A stretch of DNA of 64,000 bases from Diospyros lotus (Eukaryota > Streptophyta > Magnoliopsida > Ericales > Ebenaceae), in NCBI RefSeq assembly GCF_014633365.1, contig NC_068340.1:19075879-19139878 (forward strand). Direction: 5' to 3'. The position numbers and the translations under genes are program-made. Below the pieces are notes generated by a model. It had not been told where the DNA came from. It worked only from the letters and a program-made list of their open reading frames with translations, and searched no databases. Numbering within the stretch: position 1 is the first letter of the stretch; every line of letters begins with the position of its first letter. This document shows positions 21,118-33,370 of the stretch, in pieces.

Positions 21118-24100
21118 TGTAATACCCGAGGACTTTGGGTTATTATTTTAAAGGAAAAATGGAAATTTGGGGAAAATAGGTATTTGAAAAGCCCAAAAAA
21201 ATTATCAAATCAACCAAAGGGAGTACCCTGAAGCTTAAATGTCTAAGGAAATAGGAATGCCTCTAACGAGCATATCGAGGCATGATTTTTAAAACCAAAA
21301 GAAATCGAATCAGAAATCATTTTCGGTACAACTATGGATCGAGCTGAAAAACTGAATTGTCATAGGAGACTCCTGAAAAGATAACGGAAGCCTCGGGAAG
21401 CTTCGATTCATTGAGTAGAGCAACCCTTCAGGAGTTTCAGGAAGAAACGAAAGGGTTTATGGCCAAAATAAAGATTCGGGCCTAAGTGCAGTTTTCCAAA
21501 TTTGTCGGGAGAGGTCGAAATGATATTTTGTTGGAATCTTCGGGGGTTAAATGAATGTTTTAGGGCTTGAGGGTTTTAAAATCAATTATGAAAAGTTCAG
21601 GGGCTATGTGAAAATGGCCCAAAGCGAGAAACCCAAACGTGGAGGGGCCAAAGTGCAAAATTGGCAAAGTTGGCCATAGGATTCGATCAACCCTCTGGAA
21701 GTCACCGAATGACCATCTGGAGCACCAGGATCACACGAGGATTGGTCAGGGAAGGCTGGGAAGTGATCATTAGTCGACATAGGCTACCAGGGTGGCCGGA
21801 TTTTTGAAAAATTCGCCTAAGAAAGCTGGTCGTGACATCAAAACCTGCAACTTGCTTTTTCGGGCATGGGTTGATGCTTTTAGGTCGATCCAGGGGAGGT
21901 AAGGATGTCTAAGGCAATGGGTGAGGCAGCCAAAGGCATTTCGGGGTTTGACTTCACCTGTAAATAGAGCTCCTCGTGGCTGAATTTTTTAGAACTTTGA
22001 CGCTCAAATCGAAGGCATTTTTGAACGAATTGAGAGGCAAGGATAAAGGTCTTTTGTTTCCCATAAGTTGGAGAGTATTTCTGGAGCATTTGGTGAGCAA
22101 CAGAGTAAGAAAGGAGGAAATTCGAGGCTTCGCCAGAAACCTAGGTGGTCTGCCCGGCCGAGATTTCGAACCCTCCATTGAGCCACTTTCAAGCCTCTTT
22201 TCAGGCCGATTCAGGTACCATGTTGATTAATTAAACATGTAGTTCGTCGTGGTGTAAAAATCCAAGTTTTTCAATGTGCCATCGCCTGGGAAGATGACCG
22301 GCGCGTGTGTAACGCCCCACTCCCACTTACGGGTGTTACTCGTGAACAATCACCCGAATTGTCCACCTGCCCGGCCTTTGGTGAAGGGTGGACCATGTTT
22401 CAAGATGAAATGCCCTAGGTGGGAACTAGGCTCATCATTCCCTTCCCTGAACCCCAGGATTCACTAGCAGAATTGGGCTTTAACCACACCGCATTGGCTA
22501 TAAAGAAAATCTCATTCAGACGCCCAATCATCATTTTCTCAATTATTTTAAATTCTTTTTCCGACCAAGAATTTTACCGGGCTCCATAAATCACCATTAA
22601 AATCAATTCGTTGATTGATTACCAAATTTGGAGGGAAAACTCATCATTTTCAATTTTTCAAAATCTCGGTATCATTCTCCAAAATGCCCGAAAAATCCTG
22701 ATATTTGAAAGTTCCTCCGGGGCCTAAAAAATTAATTTAGAATTGTCCCTTAATTCCATAAAATTCCAAATTTAAAAAAAAAAATTGGCTAACAGGACCC
22801 GTTAGCACTCCTGGGGCCCCGCGGTGCGCCTGTAGCGCGGGCCGCGCGAGCCTGCCAAGGGGCCGCACACCCGCGCACGCGCACCTCCACGTGCCGCCGC
22901 AAGCCCGCGCACGCCACCGGCGCACACCCGTGCGGCCCAGCACGCCCGCGCGCCCAGCAGCCTGCTGCTGCCTCCTGTTGCCATTTTCACTTCTTTTCTT
23001 TTTCTTTTTCTTTTTTTTTATTTTTCTTCTTGGGCCTTCTAACCCAAAAATTTCCAGAAATCTAAACACCATTAATTTGCATTAAATCCTCCACTTTTCT
23101 TATTCCAAAGCCTCATTTCACAAACAAAACCCATCTTATTTTTATTTATTACAACATACCTCCACATATCAAAAATTTTCCCTCTCTTAGCTACCATACA
23201 CAACATGGAAGCTTCATACACATGAAACGAAAATAAAATACAATTTATTTACATTACCAACTAAAATACATAGGCTACACAACTTTAGCATTCAACACTC
23301 ATAGCCATTTCTCTCCCATTTTCACCTTTTCCATGAGGCTTTCAACACCTACAAAGAGGTCCAACAAACCTCATGAGCTCAAAAGCTTAGTAAGGGTGCA
23401 TATGCAAAGTAAATACAAGCATAACAAGTCTATGTAATGGCAAATGCATGCAAGCATGGTTAGGTTATTCCATCCTCACAACCCAACATGGTTTGAGGCA
23501 TCAACTTGCCACTTCTTTCCCACCCCCATGGCCATAGGTCTCATGTACAAGTAAAGCATGCAAAGAGATACATAAAAATTTATGCAACCTACTTACAATG
23601 CAATGCAAGGCCTCCTCCACATGGGGCCATCCCTTATCTCATTCTTGAACCTTCCAATCTTTATTTCAAGAGAGCTTTCAACATCATTTTCTCCCACCTA
23701 AAATGGCATTTCAACAAGCCACTTAATTTTTGCATACAAGCATACCAAAAATAAAGAGAAGAAAGTATACTTGCATTGATTTCTTCATCATCTTCTTTCT
23801 TTCTTCTTCATTATTTCCTCCCTCCTTCATTTTTTTCTCCAAATGGCCAAAGGAAGAGAAGACTTCCCTTCTTGCCATTTTATACTAGTTCCCCCATATT
23901 TCAAGAATGCATCCTAGTCACTCACTAAAGGCACAATCCATGTGCTTAAGGGAAAACTAAATCTCAACCATCCATTTTGATAAACAAGACTTCTCTCTTG
24001 GAGAAAACACAAGAAGCACAATCCATGCCATTCGGTCTTTTTAGATCTCCACCCTTGATCTTGTCTTGAAATCCTAAAAATAGAATTTCTTTTCTATTTA

Positions 24101-26047
24101 TTTAATTTGGTCATTTTCCCCCATCACATGAGAGACCACTTTGAATGACATAATCACTTTCTTTCACATTTAAATAAATCCCACAATTTTTCAAAGCATT
24201 AATGGGTGACCATTTTCCCATTTTCTTTTTGCATTTATTTAAATTTCATATTTTTCAAGGCATTAATGGTGACCATTTACCATTTTCTTTTGGATTTACT
24301 TTAATCCATATAATCATGCCTCTCATTAAATGCTTAAAAGACCAAAATTATTTCTTTTTGCATTTAATTAAATCATTCTCCAACTCATAATCCACATATA
24401 TATATATGCTCCCACATTTCTAATATATATATTTCTCTCAAATTTTCAAGATTATGCCAAGTGTCACTCTAAGACACAAACTTGGCTATCAATTCTTTAT
24501 CTTGGTCCTCCATGTGGCATTACCACATTAATTCACCATTTTAGGGAAAAATTAATTATTTTCTCAAATAATTCAATATCCATTTTCCCTATTTTCCATA
24601 ATTAAATTCCTTTATGGAAATAAATTCCAAAACTCCCAAAATATCCTTTGAGAATTTATTAATCCCATATATCTCCATATAAATACCAAATTGGGATTTA
24701 ATTCACTTACATCCCTAACTCCTTATAGGAATTATTTTCAATTTATCAAAATACCCTTTATTGGACTTTACTATCCAAAATACCAAAATACCCCTCTCAT
24801 AGGACACCCTCAATCTCAAGGATTCATCACCTCCTCAAGGGTATTTTTTGAAATTTTCTCACTTTCTTTCTCATTCTCTTAACACCGGTAACATCGGGTG
24901 TTACAGCATGGGCTTCACGCGCTAGTCTCACTCGCCCTACCAAGCGCTGGCACGTGCAGGCGCGTGCGGCCATGGAATTTCTTGCAATTTTTTTTAATAT
25001 TCTTGGAATATTGTTTTAGGATTTTCTATGAAAAAGATTTGGAAAAAAAGTGATGTAGGTATTTATTTTGGATTGTTAGTGAAATTAATTAGAGAAAAAT
25101 AGAGAAAATGGCAAGAAAAATGAGGAAAAATAGTTTTTATTAATGATTTAAATAAATATCTTACCTAGGGTGCCTTGGGATTTGAGGTGAAATAATTGGT
25201 GCAAATTTCAAAGTTGACACGAAAAATGAGGCAAGTTACATGATTTTCGAGGTATCCCATTTTTGAGAAAGGTGAGTGGTTTTATCCCTATAACTCGTAT
25301 ACGACATCAATACCTTTCTATGCATGATATTATGTATGGTATAATCATCTTCGTCATATTTTGTTCATATTCTATTGCATGAAAAGTTGTGACATTCACA
25401 TGGCACGATATTATTGTCATATTGAAACTCGTGCATGGGATTGGGATGTCGCCCTAAGAGTGTAGCCATAATTCCCCAAGGGCAATTGATGGAACAACGT
25501 TAGGCTTATCCTGCGAAGGTTCGAGATTTTGCCTAGGGTTCCGTGTCGAACTGGTAGGCCAGGGAAGTTACACTAGGGTATTTGTTTATAAATCTCCATG
25601 CATCATTCATTCATTCATGCTTATCTAACCATCGCTTAGAAGATTTCATCTTTTAATATTGGACTATGTCCTTGGAATATTCCATATTCCAGGCGAGACA
25701 AGTGGCCGGAAGGGCAAGAAGGTGATCGAGGCCTAATCGCGACATAAATTTTGTGGGTCCCATGTGGGACTAGGACCATATATTTCATTCGGCTATATTA
25801 TTTAGATTTTAAATAAATGCTCGTAAGGATGCGTTGGGTAAATGATGTTTATAAACCCTTGTTATGTTTTCGAGGTTTCATGTAGGTTTTGATCTTGCTT
25901 TCGCTTATGTTAAAAATGTATCATTCCTTCGTTATGTTTGGGAGTGTTATATATAAAGGTTATGTTGAGGATTTATTGTTGATTTATGTTTAAATGAAAA
26001 AAAAATCCTAGCATATATTTTAATACCCTGGAAGGTGGGGTGTTACA
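21118..26047 (+). mobile_element. 3' LTR of Tekay-B, split by a solo LTR
   Basis: It starts TGTAATACCCGAGG (21118) and ends GGGGTGTTACA (26047). The two parts, 21118-22307 and 24906-26047, together match the 5' LTR 11742-14054. The break falls inside the GC-rich hairpin that is intact at 12925-12945. After the LTR, CCCAC completes the target duplication and the Tat sequence resumes. Confidence 0.85.
22308..24905 (-). mobile_element. Solo LTR nested in the Tekay-B 3' LTR
   Basis: 2598 bp run from TGTAACGCCCC to GGGTGTTACA, with flanks GCGTG (22303-22307) and GCATG (24906-24910), a 5-bp target duplication with one G-to-A change. No primer site, polypurine tract or coding region is present, so it is a solo LTR left by LTR-LTR recombination. 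TG...CA ends and a hairpin-like AGCT-CAAA-AGCT (about 23376-23388), followed by TTAGTAAGGG, place it with the Tekay-type LTRs, probably minus strand. It holds a very GC-rich block (22800-22980), a C/T tract and AT-rich runs; the ORFs there are composition artefacts. Confidence 0.75.
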
Positions 26048-26520
26048 CCCACTACGACGAAGCTTTTTCGGCTACAACCATTCGGACGTCCATCATCATT
26101 TGAGCCTTGATCCAGGCACTTATACCGGCAAGAGATCAACTAATTGGTAAATTTTTCGCGACCTTCGCCTCTTTCTTGAGATTTCTTTCTTTAGGTTATC
26201 CATCATCGGTTTATCGTTGTTAGCCCTTTGGCCTTTCTGATTCTGTTGGTGTCACCTCCCATTCTTTAATCCACTGATCCGAATCGGTTTGTTATGTATT
26301 CTCTAAGCCTTCGGGCTTGATGACCTTAGGATTAGTTCTTTATGGAGTACCGGGCTTGTAGTCTTAACCCCCCCCCCCCCGGCGCCTTAGGTGGCACCCC
26401 ATTGCAAAGTGCAAACCTTTTGAATAGGGAATACCTTTTAGGAATTTTTTGGTTCTTCGAGGTTTGGTTCGGGAACTGCGACCTGACTGTTCTTTCTTTT
26501 ACTATAGATTTTCGTTTTTG
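26048..26520 (+). other. 5' part of the Tat antisense transcript
   Basis: This sequence continues 11741 once Tekay-B is discounted. It holds no clear coding region. A possible intron runs from GTAAATTTTT near 26147 to a TTTAG near 26197. A C12-14 homopolymer lies near 26370. Confidence 0.35.
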
Positions 26521-28594
26521 TTCAAGGGAACTCGGGTCAAAAGCGCTGCAACCACATTATAGGAGAAGATGATACCTCGAATTCTGAAAACTGTCTTATT
26601 GTAGAGATGCATAATGCTGAGGGGACGAGCTCGTGAGCTAGTGAGGTTGCAAGAGGTCTTCAAGAGGTTCCCCTCTAAAGCAAAATTCCATGAGCCGGGG
26701 ACCTGCACTTGGGAGTTTCGTGTTCTGAAGGACTGTCGAGCGATGCTCCCTTCTTCGAGCTGCCATGCGACCTATCCCCCAATTGGTTTTATAGCCACTA
26801 GCCCCCAGCACATTGAGTCTGGGTTTAGGTTCCCTGCTGCACCCTATCTTCTTAATCTTTTGAACGAGCTCAAGCTCGCACCATTTCAACTAACCCCGAA
26901 CTCCTACGCCCAACTTACTTCCTTAGCCATTTTGTTCCTTAAGAACGACCTTTCTCCTCCATCCCCAAAACTCATAAAATTTCTTTATTCTTTTAAAAGT
27001 GCCAAGGACAGGCTGTACTACTTAACAGCTCATCCTTCAACCTATAAAACCATTCTTCCCTAAGGTAGGGCCAAGGGGAAGTCCAATGTGGGCAATTACA
27101 AGTCCCATTGGTTCTTTGTCTCCTGTCCCTCCCTCCAGCCTCTCAAAAATTACAGCTTCACGTTGGTTCCGGGTAAGGGGACACTTGCTCGCACAGGTCC
27201 TTTTATTTCATTTCATTATTTTTAACATCTTCACTCTATTGTGTAGGCTTTGGAAGCGGAAGGCCGATCTTATCGGCTGAAAAGGTCGAGGTTCTCGAGC
27301 TCCTTACTGCTGCGGGGTCGGGTTAAGAGGACTTCAAGCTGACAGACGAGCTGCTTAGGGAGTACCAGCTTGTCCCTCCTCTTGACGTTGACGTCATTAA
27401 GGGCGAGTTTATATGAGTTCGAGGAGCAAAGCCCATCTTGTCCGCTTTTGAGATCATTGAGGCCAGCAACAACAAGGAGAAAGAAAGTCCTGCTGCAGAG
27501 ATGGTGAAGCTAAACCTCCTCAAGCCCAACTAGCCCAGTGCCAAACAAGTTGCTACTCCTCCTGCAGTTCTAAGCTCCAGCTCGAGAGGAGGGAGGTCGG
27601 AACAACCACAACAACAGCTGTAGCCTCAACAATAGCGGTAGCAACAACAACGACGACCCCAACAACAACAACAACAATGAGCCCTCGTCCTTATGAACAA
27701 GGGGGTGTTGATCCAGGTCGCAGGAAGGAGCGCGCCAATGAAGCCCAAAATGCTTCCGCTACTGGATCGAAGAGAGGACCAAATTGGTAGCAGCAGCGGG
27801 AGGAAGATATGAGCAAGAGGGCTAGAGTCCCCAAGAAGGTGGCTGCCCTCGAGGCCATGGCTGGAGGGGTCTACTTCAACGCCCTCCTAGATGACATGCC
27901 AACAATCATGGGCTCGTCCACCAAAACCCTCGAACAAGAGAGGATGACCAGGACAACGCTCCATGATTACCTAACTCGTCACAGCCTCCTGGTAAGTTTC
28001 GCCTTTATCCTTCTATTCCTTAGTTTTATCTTCTCTCACGAGCTAACCCTTTTTATTTTTCATGCCTCCCTTGCTGCCATGAAATTCAAGAGACAGCAGG
28101 TAGATTTTGAAGGTCGGCTCAAGGTAGCGATCGTCGCCTTTAAGGAGGAGGTGGTGAAGCTCGAGAAGGAAAAAAGAGTCTTACATCACTGAGTTCCTTG
28201 AGGCCCAGAAGAATATCGAAGGCCAGGAGATGCAGCTATGAGAGGCGTATCATAGAAATAAGGACTTCGAAGAGGAGCTCTGCCGAGAGAAGAATTTATG
28301 GGAGATCTCGAACTCCAATCTCACCGGCAAGCTAAATAAAGTCGAGGAGGAGCTAAAAAGTGCTAAGAACGAGCTGAAGCTGGTCCTTGGTTGAGCTAAT
28401 GAGTGCGAGCAGATGGTGGGCAGGGTTGTTGACGAGATCAAGGCGAGTGTGGAAGCTCAGGGGTTCCTCTTCACCTTGTGTGTGAATCGTCAAAAAATGG
28501 ACTTCTCCTTCTTTGGTGAAGAAGCCGTCGAGGAGGTGAAGCAGTTCACGACTCAAGCTGACAAAGATGTTGAGGCTTCCACCTCGCAAGATTA
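26521..28594 (+). pseudogene. Antisense accessory gene of the Tat element (PF04195-like, 'putative gypsy type transposon' family)
   Basis: The function is unknown. The frame from ATG 26614 runs 149 codons and carries the family signature GFRFPAAPYLLNLLNEL, then LAPFQLTPNSYAQL, then LYYLTAHPSTYKTI. A likely intron (GTAAGGGG near 27172 to TGTGTAG at 27247) leads to another coding block: AEKVEVLELLTAAG, then LTDELLREYQLVPP. It is followed by a Gln-rich CAA-repeat stretch (27595-27680), then MSKRARVPKKVAALEAM (27809). A second likely intron starts GTAAGTTTCGCC (27991). The end is a coiled-coil-like Lys/Glu-rich region (EEVVKLEKEKR; LNKVEEELKSAKNELK) closing at 28594. Stops and frameshifts break it. 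It lies opposite to gag-pol and converges on it, as in Tat-lineage elements such as Grande and Retand. Confidence 0.65.
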
Positions 28595-29566
28595 AAGCGA
28601 GGCCGTTCTTCCAGCTGCGAACGTCAAGGGCTAACCAGCTGAAGAAACGACTCCTCCTAGCTAGGGTTCCCCCCCCCCCCCTTTTTTTAACACAAGTACC
28701 TTTTCCATACTTTGTAATGCAAGTACTTGTTTAATGAAATTCAACATTTTTTGAACATGTGTCTTTTGCTTTAATTTTACCACAAACTCATGCCAATCAA
28801 ACTTAGAGTTTAAATGAGATAACTTAAAGCGATCTTCACGATATAACTTGAGCTGATCTTCATGATATAACTTTAAACGAGCTCAAAAAAGCTTCTGTAT
28901 ATCGGGATAAACCCATGAGTATAACTTAGAAGAAGCTTTCAGAATATAAGTTAAGATAGACCCAAAGAATTCCCAGCTCGCGACTTAGCAAACTCGTCAT
29001 TGATGGACGTAATAATTAATAATCAAGATATATGTCCAGTAGGTCGCGAACAACCATACTTAGGCAAATCAAGGCAAACCTCAATTAACACGTCTTGACA
29101 AAATAATATATGGGTCATATTGAAAACCTTGTCAAGATAAATGTCCAGGTAGATCATATTGCAATCTCAACTAACATACCATGGCTCCTATTTGTCTTAC
29201 TTGTATTGCCAAGCTATATGTCCAGGTAGATCGCACTGCGACCTCAGCTAACATACCATGGCTTTTTATAAGTTTTAATGAGCCAAAAAGGAATACCCAG
29301 GTAGGCCACAGACCATGACTTAAGTTAAGATGAAAGGACCCCAGCTAGTAAACCTTAGCTTGAAATCATTGATGGAAGTGGTAGGTACCAAACCGTGACA
29401 TTAGGTCAAGATGAATAGTTCTCAACTCACAAACCACGACTTGAGGAGGGGCCAAGATGAATGCTTAGTTAAGCTGCAAACCATAACACGGTGGCTAAGA
29501 TGAATGGGCCCTAGTTCGAAAACCATGGTTTCTCAACCCCCAATTTTATAGATATTCAATCGAATA
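28595..29566. repeat. Variable non-coding region of the Tat element with degenerate tandem repeats
   Basis: This lies between the convergent ends of the antisense gene and pol. Related phrases recur: ATGTCCAGGTAGATC...GCTAACATACCATGGCT at 29142-29193 and again about 74 bp on; GATATAACTT four or more times near 28835-28950; and AAGATGAA with AACCATGAC or AACCACGAC between 29320 and 29500. No coding region. Tat-lineage elements are known for variable, repeat-rich 3' regions that can seed satellites. A C13 run sits near 28670. Confidence 0.55.
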
Positions 29567-30985
29567 CTAATAAGAATAAAGTGTAACGAATGAAAATTCA
29601 TAAATTCCAATTAGAATAATGAAAATGAATTGCAATAAAAAAGTTGGAGCATAGGTAAGAACAATTATTAGAAGTGAGGACGGAGGTGCTTTGCATTCCA
29701 AACACGTGGGAGAATAGCCCCATCCATGTTTTCCAAATGATATGCTCTGTTTCCCAAGTTTCCCTTGATGATAAAGGGTTCTTCCCAATTAGTATCTAGT
29801 GTGTCGTCACTCGCCTTGCGAGCTCCGAGAAGTATTAGGCGCAATACTAGATCCCTGACATTGTATTGTCGAACCTGGACCTTTATGTTGTAGTACCGCG
29901 CCACCCTTTATTGATAGATTGCGACCTTCATGCGAGCTATGTCTCTTGCTTCCTCTAGTAGGTATAGGCTCGCAGTTAGCAACTCGTCGTTGTCATTCGG
30001 ATTAAAGGTGGCCCTTCGCTGGCTGGTCACCTCGTTCTCTGCTGGGATCATAGCTTCGGACCCATACACCATTGAGAACGGGGTCTCTCTTGTGCTACTC
30101 CGAGCTGTCGTTCAATAGGCCCAGAGCACTATTTGCAGTTCATCCACCCAAGCCCCTTTTCTAACCTCCATCTTTGTTTTCAAGATCTGTTTGATTATTT
30201 CGTTTACAACCTGTGTCCGTTGGCTTGGGGTGGTCCACGACCGTGAAACTCTTCTAGATCCTCAGCGATTCACAAAACTGGATGAACTGCTCACTGGAAA
30301 ACTGAGTTTCGTTGTCTGTGACTATTTGTTATGAAACTTCGAACCTTCAAATAATGATATCCCATAGAAATTTATATACTTTTGAACTGGAGATCTGCAT
30401 GAGCTCTTTGGCTTCTGCCCACTTGGTGAAGTAGTCAACTGCCACTATGGCATACTTACACCCTCCATGACTTGCAAGAAGCGACCCAATCAGATCCATG
30501 CCCCAGATAGCAAATGACCACAAATTGCTCATCTGCTACAGGTAGGCTGGCGGAGCTCGCGGGAGTTTAGCAAATCTCTGGCACTTGTCACACTTCTTGA
30601 CCATCTCTACTGCATCTTGCTTTATTGTGGGCCAGTAAAATCCCTACCAAAGTGCCTTATGTGCCAATGAAAGTGCTCTAGCATGATTACCACAATGGCC
30701 CATATGAATCTCTTCTAGCACAATTTGATAGTCAGTGCCATCAATACATCTCAAAAGTGGGGTTGTGAACCCTCTCTTGTATAGCCTATCGTCATAGACA
30801 CAATATCGAGCTGCTCGAGCTTGCAACCGGCGTGCCTCCAACTTATCTTCTGGCAGCTTCCCATTTTGAAGATAATCTAGAATGGGATTCATCCATGAGC
30901 CTTGGGGCACATCAATCATCATTATTTCAGCTCGCTGTTCAATGCTCGGGGCAGTTAAGAACTTTACTGGTATGGCCCCCAAAAA
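29567..30985 (-). pseudogene. Tat integrase, broken
   Basis: Minus-strand pieces read in order: the zinc region EEIHMGHCGNHARALSLAHK with a later CDKC; the catalytic core GMDLIGSLLASHGGCKYAI then VAVDYFTKWAEAKEL; a later VTDNETQF with its aspartate; and a C-terminal piece at 29668-29904 (RQYNVRDLVLRL, then DTNWEEPFIIKG, AYHLENMDG). Stops and frameshifts separate them, including one at about 30540. Order and wording are those of Tat-type Ty3/gypsy elements, without a chromodomain. Confidence 0.8.
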
Positions 30986-31150
30986 TTCTGCATCTCAGGC
31001 AGTCGCTAGACGGGCCAGTGCATCTACATGAGAGTTCTGAGAACGGGGAATCTGGTGTATCTCATACTTCTCGAAGGCAGCTAGGAGCTCGCGTAATTTC
31101 TGCAAGTATGCTACCATTTTCATGCCCCTACCCTGATATTCTCCCTTTAT

Positions 31151-31390
31151 CTAATTAACAACCTGTTGAGAATCGTTGAAAATTACCAAGGCCTCAACTC
31201 TCACCTCCTTTGCTAAGCGAAGTTCTGCCAACAGTGCCTCGTACTTAGCTTCATTATTGGTGGCTTGGAAACCGAATCTCAGGGCGCAAATGATCCTGTG
31301 ACCCTCAGGGCTTATCAACATGACCCCAGCTCCAGCCCTCTGTTCGCTTGATGATCTGTTCACATATAGCTCCTAGGATGGTCCTTCTGA
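31151..31390 (-). pseudogene. Archaeal-type second RNase H (aRNH) of the Tat element
   Basis: The frame reads YVNRSSSEQRAGAGVMLIS, then FGFQATNNEAKYEALLAEL and ALVIFNDSQQVVN. This second, plant-acquired RNase H between the retroviral-type RNase H and integrase is the defining mark of the Tat lineage. The first catalytic aspartate (usually YVDGSS) is Asn here, so it is probably inactive. Confidence 0.75.
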
Positions 31391-32797
31391 GCACTCTGCT
31401 TCCTCTTCAACTGGCCTAGTGAACTCAGCAATGAAATCTGCTAATGTCTGCCCCTTTATCGTCATCCTCGGCTTATACTCTATATCAAACTGGGCGAGCT
31501 TGATAGCCCATTTCATTAAGCGACCCGAGGTGTCTGGTTTCTGCAAGATCTGCCTCAACAAGTACTTGGTCAGGACTTCAATCGGATAAGCCTGAAAATA
31601 AGGCCCCAGCTTCCTTGATGCCATTACTGGACAATAGGCAAGTTTTTCCATCGGGGAGTACCTTTTCTCCATCTTTAGGCTTGGCGAGGAGCGGAGCTTG
31701 TCCCATATACTCCTTTAGCTAGTGGAAGGCGACCTCACATTCTTCTGTCAATTGGAAGTCTCGTGCCTTTTTCAACACCTCGAAGAATGGGACACATTTA
31801 TAAGTCACTATAGAAATAAATCGACTCAAGGCAGCGACCTGGCTATTGAGGCTTTACACCTCTTTTATTCGTATGGGTGACCTCATATCCAGCAAGGCTC
31901 TTATTTTCTCCGAATTAGCTTCGATACCTCTATTATTTACCATAAAACCCAAAAATTTCCCAGAGGCCACCCCAAAAGCACATTTGAGTGGGTTCAGCTT
32001 TATTTGGTAGCTCTTGAGGATCTTAAACATTTCCCCCAAGTCATGAGCATGATTAACTACCCGCTCTGACTTTACTAGCATGTCGTCAACATAGACCTCC
32101 ATGGTCTTTTCGATCAATGCCTCAAACATCATATTCACCAGCCTCTAGTAGGTCGCCCTAGCATTCTTCAGTCCAAATGGCATCACCTTGTAACAATACA
32201 ACCCTTGGTCAGTGATAAACGACATGTGCTCTTCATCGCTGAGGTTCATAGGGATTTGATTATAGCTCGAATAAGCATCCATAAAGTTGAGGAGTTGGTG
32301 ACCAGTTGTTGCATCCACGAGCTGATCAATCCTGGGGAAAGGAAAACTGTCCTTCGGGCAAGCCTTGTTCAGGTCGGTGAAGTCGACACAAGTCCTCCAC
32401 TTTTCTATTCTTCTTCTTTACCAAAACTGGGTTAGCTACCCAGATCGAGTAGTAGGTCTCTCTAATGAACTCGCTTACCAAGAGCTTTTCTACTTCTTCT
32501 TTAAGTGCGGCGTAATGCTTAGGAGTCATCGGCCTCCTCTTCTGACGCACTGGCTTGTAGCTGAGATCTACATTGAGCCAATGCGACATGACCTCTGGGG
32601 CTATCCCTACCATATCTTCATGATTCCATGCAAATACATTGAGGTTAGCCTTAAGAAAATTGGTGAGTTGGGACTTTACCTTGGGAGCCAGATTCTTCCC
32701 CAACTTGAGGCATCTTTCTTCATCCACTTCGCTGACTAGGATGTCTTCGAGCTCCTCCACTGGGCCAGTGGCCTTGTCACAGTCCACCTCACGGGGG
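31373..32797 (-). pseudogene. Tat reverse transcriptase and RNase H, broken
   Basis: On the minus strand the RT lead-in FAWNHEDMVGIAPEVMSH starts near 32660, followed by VANPVLVKKKNRK. The catalytic box MEVYVDDMLVKSE near 32085-32105 is intact, with NPLKCAFGVASGKFLGFMV after it. RNase H is at 31373-31672 (SPMEKLAYCPVMASRKL, then MKWAIKLAQFDIEY, QTLADFIAEFT). The part between 32140 and 32400 is frameshifted. The RT and thumb wording fits gypsy elements. Confidence 0.85.
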
Positions 32798-33370
32798 TTA
32801 GATCATAGCTAACACCCCTCTGGTTTGCTGGTCGCTTCCTACTACAACATTCACCTTCTTCCCTTTGGCCCCCATTCTTATAGCATCTTCGTAGCAGCGC
32901 CTTGCAAGGTGTGGCTCACCTCGTACACACCCTACTCCGCTGGGGGTCGAGAACTTGACAATCAATGATCTAATCAAGGTAACCAGATCTAGGTCGTTCA
33001 TTGCTAGCTTGCCAAGCATGACGTTGTATGCCGAAAGGCAATCTACTATAAGGAACTCTGTCATTGTGGTGGCCTAGCAATCTGCATCTCCAATGGTAAA
33101 AGGAAGGCTAATTTGCCCGACGGGGATCACTGCATCTCCTATGAACCCATAGTATGGCTCTAGGGATAAGCTCAATTGCTCCAGTCCTAGTCCCATCTAA
33201 TAAAAGGAAGCTCTGTACATCACATTCACCAAGCTACCTGTATCCACCATTATTCTTCGGACTTTCGCATTATCGATTCGGGCACGAATGACAAGGGCGT
33301 CATTATGCGGCTAATGTACATCTCTAGCATCTTCCTCTGAGAAAGTGATTTCCTCTGTCATCACCCTAGC
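32798..33370 (-). pseudogene. Tat protease region, broken
   Basis: The 32798-33064 frame (FLIVDCLSAYNVMLGKLAM, then VGCVRGEPHLARRCYEDAI) is the C-terminal half of the Tat-type retropepsin and its linker. On the minus strand upstream (33065-33370) the fragments include the usual region around VRRIMVDTGSL in a disturbed frame. It would process Gag-Pol. Confidence 0.7.

Noticed and set aside
22737..23072. 111-codon minus-strand frame with Arg/Gly/Ala-rich sequence
   Set aside because: It lies in the GC-rich block of a solo LTR and ends in a C/T tract; composition explains it.
26366..26382. C homopolymer, with similar runs at 28669 and 35752
   Set aside because: Lengths of such runs are often sequencing or assembly errors; no function inferred.
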